In this document: in pieces, positions 13,965 through 20,024 of the stretch
Layout of the letters: each line of letters starts with the position of its first letter
How positions within the stretch are numbered: the stretch's first letter is position 1
Source: an uncultured Sphingosinicella sp.
GTDB lineage: Bacteria; Pseudomonadota; Alphaproteobacteria; Sphingomonadales; Sphingomonadaceae
Direction: 5' to 3'
Length of the DNA stretch: 20,024 nt
Assembly: GCA_946886275.1 (NCBI GenBank)
Contig: CAMPIH010000023.1
Span: forward strand, 1-20,024
Notes under the pieces: model-generated
Seen by the model: only the letters and a program-made list of their open reading frames with translations
Databases searched by the model: none
What the model was told of the DNA's origin: nothing
Translations under genes and position numbers: made by a program

Positions 13965-14837
13965 TCAGCGTCCGCCGCCGAGGGCGCGGCGAGCGAAATG
14001 GGCCTCGATCGCGCGCCTCATGCCGGTGGCGATCTGCTGCCGGCCCTCGGGCGAGGCGATGTAGCGGCTGTCCGTCTCGTTGGTGAGATAGCCCGATTCG
14101 AACAGCACCGAGGGGATGTCAGGCGCCTTCAGGACGATGAAGGCGGCGAAGCGGTGCCAGTCGGGCCGGAACGGGAAGACCGGGGCCGCCTCGCGATGGA
14201 GCAATCTGGCGAATTCGGCCGAGACGTCCATGCTTTCGCGCTGGGCGAGATCGATGAGGATCATGTTGACCCCGGGGTCGCTCCCGAGCCGGGCGCCCGC
14301 GATCCGGTTCGATTCGTTCTGCTCGCTCGCGAGCAAGGCCGCCTGCCGGTCCGAAGCGACCTCGGACAAGGTGTAGATGGTCGCGCCGTGGGCGCCGTCA
14401 TTGGGCGCGGCGTCGGCGTGGATCGAGATGAATAGATCGGCGCCCATTCGCCGGGCGAGGACGTAGCGCTCTTCGAGCCCGAGATAGGTGTCGTCGGCGC
14501 GAGTCAGAGCGGCCCTTACCCGGCCCGTCGCCGCGAGGGCGTCGCGGATCGCGATCGCGAGGGCGAGCGTGTGATTCTTCTCGGGCTGATCGACGAACGG
14601 CGATCGGGCGCCGGGATCATGGCCGCCATGGCCGGGATCGATGACCACCAGGGGCGCGTCCGTGGTCCTTGCCTTCGTCACCGGCGGCAGCGGCGCCTGG
14701 CTTCCGGGCGACAGCGGGGCGAGCGGGATCGAGATCCCGCGCTGCGGCTGCGCCGACCCGCCCGGGACGATACCGGCGACGGCGCTGCCGACGAGCGCAT
14801 AGAGAAGCTGAACCAGCCACCAGACCATGGCCTTCAT
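13965..14837 (-). CDS. amiC: N-acetylmuramoyl-L-alanine amidase (Amidase_3 type)
   Basis: A 290-residue exported zinc amidase that cuts the bond between muramic acid and the stem peptide. The N-terminus has a signal sequence or anchor (MKAMVWWLVQLLYALVGSAV), then a Pro-rich linker to residue 60. The catalytic domain shows the zinc ligands H70 in DPGHGGHDPGA, E86 in QPEKNHTL and H140 in SIHADA, and the catalytic Glu at 247 in LFESGYLTN. There is no AMIN or LysM domain, so septal targeting must come from elsewhere. An alternative start lies three codons downstream. It is divergent from rne and upstream of mrcA; the order rne - amidase - PBP1A - prfB is common in alphaproteobacteria. The symbol is by family resemblance (AmiA/B/C group). 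Confidence 0.9.
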   Translation of the reverse strand: MKAMVWWLVQLLYALVGSAVAGIVPGGSAQPQRGISIPLAPLSPGSQAPLPPVTKARTTDAPLVVIDPGHGGHDPGARSPFVDQPEKNHTLALAIAIRDALAATGRVRAALTRADDTYLGLEERYVLARRMGADLFISIHADAAPNDGAHGATIYTLSEVASDRQAALLASEQNESNRIAGARLGSDPGVNMILIDLAQRESMDVSAEFARLLHREAAPVFPFRPDWHRFAAFIVLKAPDIPSVLFESGYLTNETDSRYIASPEGRQQIATGMRRAIEAHFARRALGGGR

Positions 14838-15241
14838 TTGAGGGTGGGCGCCCTCCCGCGTCCAGCAAAATGCGTTGTCGCCCCCGGCGGCGGTTGCCGC
14901 TTGGTTCCCCAGGTGCTAGCAGCGCAACATCGGGCCGGAATGGGGCGGGCACGAACCTTCCCCGGCGCGATGGGAATTTCGCCGGCCGCCAGCCGGCCAT
15001 CTAGGTTGACGCTGCATGTGGCATTCACTTCCCGGGCTGACCCGCCGCCTTCTCGGCGACGGCCTGCTTTCCGGGTGGCTTCGGCCGGCACTCATTGCCG
15101 GCGCGCCCCAGGCGGCGAACGCAAACATTCTTTTAACCCGGACAAAAGACGCGCGGCGCATGACCGCCGCGCTGCCGTCCATATTCGAGCGCGCGCGATT
15201 CCTGATCTTCGGAGCGGGAGCGGGCGCGTGGAGTGAAGTTG
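14838..15241. promoter_or_regulatory. 404-nt divergent control region and structured rne leader
   Basis: No gene is supported here. It must hold the promoters of the amidase (minus) and rne (plus). I see no convincing -10/-35 pair; TTGACG at 15006-15011 is a lone -35 candidate. On the rne side there are three perfect hairpins: GCCGGC-N5-GCCGGC (14981-14997), GCCGGC-N7-GCCGGC (15084-15102) and GCGCGGCG-CATGAC-CGCCGCGC (15151-15172). In E. coli, RNase E limits its own synthesis by cutting the rne leader, so a long structured leader suggests similar feedback. Near the amidase start a small GAGGG/CCCTC hairpin precedes the ATG. Confidence 0.45.
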
Positions 15242-17749
15242 ATGACCATGCGCATGTTGATCGACGCGCGCCACCAGGAAGAAACCCGGGTGGCCGTGAT
15301 CAAGGGAAACCGGATCGAGGAATTTGATTTCGAGTCCGCCGAGCACAAGCAGCTCAAGGGAAATATCTATCTAGCCAAGGTTACCAGGGTCGAGCCGTCG
15401 CTTCAGGCGGCGTTCGTCGATTATGGCGGCAACCGCCACGGCTTCCTGGCCTTCAGCGAAATCCACCCGGATTATTACCAGATCCCGAAGGAGGATCGGG
15501 AGGCCCTGCTTCGCGAGGAAGCGGAGCATGCCGCGGAGGAAGCGCGGCTTCGCGCCGCCGAGATGGACCGCGAGGACGATGGCGGAGTCATCGAGGTCGA
15601 CGAGGAGCCGATGTCGGCCGAATCCGATGAGGAAGGCGCCGACGAGGCCCCGCCGGCGCCGCCCGAGGACGCCGAGAACGGCTCAGAGGAGAGCGCCGCC
15701 GAATCGCTTCGCCGCAAGCGCCAGAATCTGCGCCGCCGCTACAAGATCCAGGACGTGATCCGGCGCCGCCAGGTGCTGCTCGTCCAGGTCGTCAAGGAAG
15801 AGCGCGGCAACAAGGGCGCCGCGCTGACCACCTATTTGTCGCTCGCCGGCCGCTATTGCGTGCTGATGCCCAACACCACCCATGGCGGCGGGATCAGCCG
15901 GAAGATCTCGAACGGCTCCGACCGCAAGCGGCTGAAGCAGATCATGTCCGATCTCGAGCTTCCCGCCAGCATGGGCCTCATCGTCCGGACCGCCGGTCTG
16001 TCGAGGACCAAGACCGAGATCAAACGGGACTTCGACTATCTCGCCCGGCTGTGGGACGAGATCCGCGAGAAGACCCTGGAAAGCTCCGCCCCGGCTTTGG
16101 TCTACCAGGACAGCGACCTCATCAAGCGGGCGATCCGTGACATCTACAATCGCGACATCGACGAAGTCATCGTCGAGGGCGGCGATGGCTATCGCGACGC
16201 CCGCAACTTCATGAAGCTGCTCATGCCGAGCCATGTCCGGCGGGTGAAGGAATATGCCGATCCGGTGCCCCTGTTCCAGCGCTACGGCGCCGAGGACCAG
16301 CTCAGCGCCATGTACCAGCCGGTCGTCCAGCTGAAGTCGGGCGGCTACGTCGTCATCAACCCGACCGAGGCGCTCGTCTCGATCGACATCAATTCGGGCC
16401 GGTCGACGCGCGAGCATAATATCGAGCAGACCGCCTTCGCGACCAATATCGAGGCCGCCCACGAAATCGCCCGCCAGCTTCGCCTTCGCGACATGGCCGG
16501 ACTCGTCGTCATCGACTTCATCGACATGGAATCGAACGGCCATATCCGGAAGGTCGAAAAGGCGATGAAGGAGGCGCTGAAGAACGACCGCGCCCGAATC
16601 CAGGTCGGCCGGATCTCCTCCTTCGGACTGATGGAGATGAGCCGCCAGCGGCTTCGCACCGGCGTGCTCGAGGCCTCGACCCGGCCCTGCCCGCATTGCG
16701 AAGGGACCGGGCTGATGCGGACCGCCTCTTCCGCCGGCCTGTCGGCGCTTCGAATGCTCGAGGACGAGGCCGCTCGCGGCCGCGGCTCGAGGCTCGTCCT
16801 TCGCGCCGGCCGGGAGGCCGCCATCTATCTGCTCAACCGCAAGCGCGCCGAGATCAGCGACGTCGAGCAGCGTTACGGAGTGCTCATCGAAGTGCTCATC
16901 GAGGAAAGCTTCGAAGGCGCCAAGATGACGGTCGAATCCTTCGGCCCGCCGCCCGCAGAACGGCCGAGGCCGGCGCCGGTCGCCGCCTTGCCGGAGCCGG
17001 AAGACGATTTCGACGAGGACGAGGACGAAGACGAGGAAGAGCAGGAAGAAGAGACAGAGGCCGAGGCCGAAGCTCGCCCGCCGCGCCGCGAATCCCGCGA
17101 GGAGCGCGAGGAGCGCGGCGAGGGCGGCCGGCGCCGCCGCCGCCGCGGCCGCCGCGGCGGCCGCCGCAGGGAGCGTGGCGAGGGCGAAGGCGAGCGTGAG
17201 GACCGTGAAGGCGAGGCCGAGGCCGAGGGCGAGGACCGCGCCGAGGCGCAGCCCGTCGAATCGCGCGAAGCCGAGCTCGAGCCGGCGGCGAGCACCGATC
17301 AGCCTGCCGAGCCGCAAGGCGAGGAACCGGCACGCAAGAGCCGCCGACGGCCGCGTGCCCGCAAGCGCGACGAGTCGGTCGTAGCCGAGGTTGCGGCCGC
17401 GGAGACTCCGCCGGCCGAGATGGTGTCTGAAGCCGTCGCGCCGAGCGCCGAAGCCGAAGCGAAGCCCGAGACCCAGGCCGAGGAGCCCGAGGCGCAGCCG
17501 GAGGCTCCGGCCAAGCCGAAGCGGACCCGCCGCAAGCGCCCGGCCGAAGCCGAAGCGCCCGAAGCGGGTGAGTCGGCGACTCCGGCCGCCGCCAACGACC
17601 GGGAAGAGGCGCCTCGCCGAGGCCGCCGAAAGGCCGCCGCGCCGGCCGCCGAGCCCGTCCCGGAACCCGCCGCCGAAGCGGGTGACGAGGGATCGGCCGA
17701 GGACGGGTCACCGCGGCGCGGCTGGTGGCAGAGGACTTTTGGGGCCTGA
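15242..17749 (+). CDS. rne: Ribonuclease E
   Basis: An 835-residue endoribonuclease, the core of the RNA degradosome. The start ATG at 15242 has GGAG eight bases upstream and gives the family N-terminus MTMRMLIDARHQEETRVAV. The S1 RNA-binding domain (about 35-215) is split by a long acidic insert (residues 90-160), usual in this lineage. The 5' sensor and DNase I-like catalytic part has SIDINSGR with D382 and VIDFIDME (423-430). The zinc link is CPHCEG (483-488). From about residue 580 the protein is disordered: an acidic block, an Arg-rich block (16 of 18 residues basic or Gly around GGRRRRRRGRRGG), then Ala/Glu/Pro repeats with basic patches, ending RRGWWQRTFGA. In Caulobacter the GWW end binds PNPase, so the same docking is likely here. 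Confidence 0.96.
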   Translation: MTMRMLIDARHQEETRVAVIKGNRIEEFDFESAEHKQLKGNIYLAKVTRVEPSLQAAFVDYGGNRHGFLAFSEIHPDYYQIPKEDREALLREEAEHAAEEARLRAAEMDREDDGGVIEVDEEPMSAESDEEGADEAPPAPPEDAENGSEESAAESLRRKRQNLRRRYKIQDVIRRRQVLLVQVVKEERGNKGAALTTYLSLAGRYCVLMPNTTHGGGISRKISNGSDRKRLKQIMSDLELPASMGLIVRTAGLSRTKTEIKRDFDYLARLWDEIREKTLESSAPALVYQDSDLIKRAIRDIYNRDIDEVIVEGGDGYRDARNFMKLLMPSHVRRVKEYADPVPLFQRYGAEDQLSAMYQPVVQLKSGGYVVINPTEALVSIDINSGRSTREHNIEQTAFATNIEAAHEIARQLRLRDMAGLVVIDFIDMESNGHIRKVEKAMKEALKNDRARIQVGRISSFGLMEMSRQRLRTGVLEASTRPCPHCEGTGLMRTASSAGLSALRMLEDEAARGRGSRLVLRAGREAAIYLLNRKRAEISDVEQRYGVLIEVLIEESFEGAKMTVESFGPPPAERPRPAPVAALPEPEDDFDEDEDEDEEEQEEETEAEAEARPPRRESREEREERGEGGRRRRRRGRRGGRRRERGEGEGEREDREGEAEAEGEDRAEAQPVESREAELEPAASTDQPAEPQGEEPARKSRRRPRARKRDESVVAEVAAAETPPAEMVSEAVAPSAEAEAKPETQAEEPEAQPEAPAKPKRTRRKRPAEAEAPEAGESATPAAANDREEAPRRGRRKAAAPAAEPVPEPAAEAGDEGSAEDGSPRRGWWQRTFGA

Positions 17750-17764
17750 TCGCCCCCTCGGTGA

Positions 17765-17791
17765 GCGAGGCGGCTCGATCGGCCGCCTCGC
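17765..17791 (+). terminator. Strong hairpin after rne
   Basis: GCGAGGCGGC-TCGATCG-GCCGCCTCGC: a perfect 10-bp GC-rich stem with a 7-base loop, 16 bases after the rne stop. It is followed only by GTTT a few bases on (17797-17800), so intrinsic termination may be partial and some transcripts may read into the protease gene 88 nt downstream. Confidence 0.55.
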
Positions 17792-17803
17792 ACGCCGTTT
17801 CAT

Positions 17804-17820
17804 CGCCGGTTCAGCCGGCG
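17804..17820 (+). promoter_or_regulatory. Small hairpin just before the protease ribosome site
   Basis: CGCCGG-TTCAG-CCGGCG is a 6-bp perfect stem directly upstream of the GGAG/AAAGGG ribosome-binding region of the M48 protease gene. It could act as a translation or stability element for the downstream message. There is no direct evidence for function. Confidence 0.3.
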
Positions 17821-17837
17821 GGAGTGAAAGGGCGAGC

Positions 17838-19220
17838 ATGCCCGAAGCCTCTTCAATGACTCGCCGCCCTGCGATGCTGCTCGCCCGGCTGATGATGCTC
17901 ATCGCCCTGAGCTTCGCGGCCGTGGTCCAGCCCGCCTCGGCCCAGTCGATCCTTCGCGACGCCGAGACCGAGCTTCTTCTCAAGGATATTTCGAGGCCGC
18001 TGATCGAGGCGGCCGGGCTCCGCCCCGACGACGTCCAGGTCATCCTCATTCAGGACAATTCGATCAACGCCTTCGTCGCCGGCGGCCAGATCGTCTATCT
18101 CCACTCGGCCCTGATCACCGAGGCCGACAATGCCAACGAGGTTCAGGGCGTCATCGCCCACGAACTCGGCCACGTCACCGGCGGCCACATGATCCGCCTT
18201 TACGAGGGCCTCGAGCAGGCCGGCCATATCAGCATCCTCTCGCTCATCCTCGGCGCCGCGGCGATGGCGGCCGGCGCCGGCGAGGCCGGAATGGGAATCA
18301 TGGCGATGGGCCAGCAGGCGGCCATGGGCCGATTCCTCGCCTTCAGCCGGGTGCAGGAAAATAGCGCCGACCAGGCCGGCGCCTCCTATCTCAAGCAGGC
18401 GGGGATCAGCGGCCGAGGCTCGCTCGCTTTCTTCCGGCGGCTCCAGAATCTCGAGTTCCGGCTGAACATCCCGCAGGACAATGGCTATGCCCGGACGCAC
18501 CCCTTGCACCAGGAGCGTATCTCGCGCCTTGAAAGCATGTATGCCGCGGATCCGGCCTGGGACCGGCCGACCGACCCGGCGCTGGAGGAACGCTTCCAGC
18601 GGGTGAAGGCGAAGCTGACCGGCTATGTCCAGGACACCCGCCAGGTCTTCAACCGCTATCCGGAAAGCGACACGTCGATGGCCGGCCGTTACGCCCGGGC
18701 CTATGCCTTCCATCGCAGCGCCCATCCCGAAAAGGCTCTGGCGGAAGCGAACAGCCTCGTCGCCGAGCGTCCTCAGGATCCCTTCTTCCTTGAGCTCAAG
18801 GGCCAGATCCTGCTCGAATCCGGGCGCCCGCGCGAAGCCCTGGAATCGCTCCGCGAAGCGGTGAGGATCGCTCCCGATCAGCCGCTCATCTCGGCACTCC
18901 TCGGCCACGCCTTGATCTCGACCGAGGATCCGGACAATTTCGAGGAGGCCAAGAGGGTGCTCAGGATCGCCGTCCAGCGCGACAACAACAATCCCTTCGC
19001 CTGGTATCAGCTCGGGATCGTCTACGACCGCGAGGGCGATCCGGCCCGAGCCGCTCTGGCGACCGCCGAACGCTATAATCTGCAGGGCGAGGCGGCGCTT
19101 GCCTTGCCCAATGCCGAGCAGGCGATGATGGGCCTTCCGGTGGGCACGCCCGACTGGCTCCGCGCCCAGGACATCGCGATGGTCTCGCGAACTGCCGTCG
19201 CCCGCCGTCGGGACCGCTGA
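17838..19220 (+). CDS. Exported M48-family metalloprotease with TPR repeats (BepA-like)
   Basis: A 460-residue periplasmic protein. The signal peptide (hydrophobic 12-33) has a likely cut after QPASA (35). The zinc protease domain has HELGH (108-112) with catalytic E109 and a third ligand E174 in RVQENSADQAG. Downstream ARTHPLHQERI carries H221, matching the regulatory His of E. coli BepA. A TPR-rich C-terminal part (about 283-430) follows. BepA is a protease and chaperone that clears stalled outer-membrane proteins at the Bam complex and helps LptD assembly. I chose the ATG at 17838, after AAAGGG; an ATG six codons later is also possible, and the frame extends back into rne only as an artefact. 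Its stop overlaps the next start (TGATG), which couples it to a DsbA-family protein. Confidence 0.92.
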   Translation: MPEASSMTRRPAMLLARLMMLIALSFAAVVQPASAQSILRDAETELLLKDISRPLIEAAGLRPDDVQVILIQDNSINAFVAGGQIVYLHSALITEADNANEVQGVIAHELGHVTGGHMIRLYEGLEQAGHISILSLILGAAAMAAGAGEAGMGIMAMGQQAAMGRFLAFSRVQENSADQAGASYLKQAGISGRGSLAFFRRLQNLEFRLNIPQDNGYARTHPLHQERISRLESMYAADPAWDRPTDPALEERFQRVKAKLTGYVQDTRQVFNRYPESDTSMAGRYARAYAFHRSAHPEKALAEANSLVAERPQDPFFLELKGQILLESGRPREALESLREAVRIAPDQPLISALLGHALISTEDPDNFEEAKRVLRIAVQRDNNNPFAWYQLGIVYDREGDPARAALATAERYNLQGEAALALPNAEQAMMGLPVGTPDWLRAQDIAMVSRTAVARRRDR

Positions 19221-19930
19221 TGGCGGCTGCGCCACCTCCCGCTTCCGGCGGCTGGAAAGCGGGCTTCGTCGGCGGACTGATCGGTGCCCTCATCGGCGGC
19301 CTGATCGCCGCGGGCGCCGTCGCCTGGTCGTCGGGCTATTTCGTCCGCTCCTATCTGATGGAGAATCCGGAGATCCTCCCGGAAGCGATGGAGCAGCTTC
19401 GCGAGCGCGAGACGGTCGGAGTTCTTCAACAATATCGGACGGCGCTCGAAACGCCGTTCCACGGCGCCTGGGCCGGTGCCGCCGACGGCGACGTCGTGCT
19501 CGTCGAATTCTTCGATTATGCCTGCGGCTTCTGCCGGGCCGCCAATCCCGACGTCGAGCGGCTGCTCCGCGAGGATCCCCGGCTGAAGGTCGTCTGGCGC
19601 GAATATCCGGTGCTCGGGCCGGACAGCGAGCAGGCCGCGATTCTCAGCCTCGCCGCCGCCAAGGCGGGGCGATTCCGGCCGTTCCACGAACGGCTGTTCG
19701 CCACGGCCCGGCCGACCGAGACGGCGCGCAACGCCGCCCGTGAGGCGATCGGGATCCAGCCCGCGACCCTGACCGAGGAATTCCGGGCCGAGCTCGAGCG
19801 CAACTTCGACCTCGCCCGGGCGATCGGCGCCAGCGGCACCCCGACCTTCGTCATCGGCAACCAGGTGCTCGAGGGCGCGGTCGGCTACGAGGCGTTGAAG
19901 CAGGCGGTGGCGGAAGCGCGGGGAGGGTAA
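19220..19930 (+). CDS. Membrane-anchored DsbA-family thiol oxidoreductase
   Basis: A 236-residue protein. A Gly-rich hydrophobic anchor (about 15-36) is followed by a short helical region, SYLMENPEILPEAMEQL (44-60), of the kind found in ScsC/DsbA_N proteins, where it can drive oligomerisation. The thioredoxin-fold domain has the redox motif CGFC (102-105) after VEFFDYA, a helical insert, and the cis-Pro loop SGTPTFVIG near the C-terminus. It should act in the periplasm as a disulfide oxidase or isomerase. The start ATG overlaps the stop of the BepA-like protease by one base (TGATG), so the two are translationally coupled. In E. coli BepA helps assemble the disulfide-bonded protein LptD, so a joint role in outer-membrane protein folding is a reasonable inference. 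Confidence 0.93.
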   Translation: MAAAPPPASGGWKAGFVGGLIGALIGGLIAAGAVAWSSGYFVRSYLMENPEILPEAMEQLRERETVGVLQQYRTALETPFHGAWAGAADGDVVLVEFFDYACGFCRAANPDVERLLREDPRLKVVWREYPVLGPDSEQAAILSLAAAKAGRFRPFHERLFATARPTETARNAAREAIGIQPATLTEEFRAELERNFDLARAIGASGTPTFVIGNQVLEGAVGYEALKQAVAEARGG

Positions 19931-19937
19931 GGGAAGA

Positions 19938-20024
19938 GGGGACTGGGTTTTGGGGACTGGGGACTGGTAGGACGTTTTCCGGTCTCGGCACGAAGACCCA
20001 AGTCCCGTCTACGCCCCAGTCCCC
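19938..20024. repeat. Cluster of direct and inverted GGGGACTGG repeats, cut by window edge
   Basis: Three direct copies of GGGGACTGG (19938-19946, 19952-19960, 19959-19967) are followed by an imperfect inverted copy CCCAAGTCCC (19997-20006) and a perfect inverted copy CCCCAGTCCCC (20014-20024). GGGGACTGGGG at 19952-19962 and the last block form an exact 11-bp inverted repeat around 51 bases. It begins 8 bases after the stop of the DsbA-family gene. It could be a dispersed intergenic repeat, a termination or stability structure, or both. No coding potential is seen. Confidence 0.6.

Noticed and set aside
15160..15300. Possible upstream leader peptide starting at the ATG at 15160 and overlapping the rne start
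   Set aside because: The ATG lies in the loop of a strong hairpin with no ribosome site, and the frame runs out of phase into rne without a recognisable product.
15683..17317. 544-codon open frame on the minus strand inside rne
   Set aside because: RNase E on the plus strand is complete; the poly-Ala and Leu-rich antisense translation only mirrors its charged tail.
17000..17700. Repetitive GC-rich DNA that could suggest a repeat array
   Set aside because: It is coding sequence for the low-complexity tail of RNase E; there are no regular spacers or identical repeats as in a CRISPR array.

Overview
The window reads as a chromosomal housekeeping region of a high-GC alphaproteobacterium, most probably a member of the Sphingomonadales. 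The reasons are: a DUF3035/BamF-type lipoprotein (an alphaproteobacterial Bam accessory); an RNase E with an acidic insert in its S1 domain and a C-terminal GWW peptide; a peptide release factor 2 that carries SPY and lacks the programmed frameshift; and the gene order rne <> amidase - PBP1A - prfB. The assignment rests on protein recognition only; no database search was run.

Left part (1-2.6 kb): the 3' end of an unrecognised, probably exported protein; an unrecognised 95-residue helical protein on the minus strand; and a divergent pair made of a TetR-family regulator and a stand-alone diiron-type metallo-beta-lactamase-fold protein. The pair shares a 64-bp AT-rich control region with a 16-bp palindrome lying in the spacer of a near-consensus promoter. 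A 57-residue FlbD/SwrD-like protein follows.

Middle part (2.5-14.8 kb), all on the minus strand and read from right to left: amiC-type amidase, mrcA (PBP1A), prfB, an exported lipoprotein with a SAM-methyltransferase fold, thyA, folA, ribF, ileS, lspA, bamF and a frameshifted DUF1801 gene. Spacings from prfB to bamF are short or overlapping (prfB/methyltransferase 11 nt, ileS/lspA 8 nt), so much of it is probably co-transcribed. Themes are cell-wall synthesis and remodelling, translation termination and charging, folate/thymidylate and flavin synthesis, and lipoprotein maturation. LspA would process the BamF prolipoprotein encoded 3 nt downstream. ileS carries two segments that look foreign to the family: a roughly 26-residue low-complexity insert built around a 17-bp perfect palindrome, and a divergent, lower-GC stretch inside the editing domain.

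Right part (14.8-20 kb), plus strand: a 404-nt leader with several hairpins, then rne, a strong hairpin, and a translationally coupled pair of an exported M48 protease with TPR repeats (BepA-like) and a membrane-anchored DsbA-family thiol oxidoreductase. The window ends in an intergenic cluster of direct and inverted copies of GGGGACTGG, cut by the window edge.

I see no defence island, prophage, CRISPR array, insertion sequence or RNA gene. The best candidates for something not yet described are the tetR/diiron-protein switch, the in-frame palindromic insert in ileS, the exported methyltransferase and the terminal repeat cluster.
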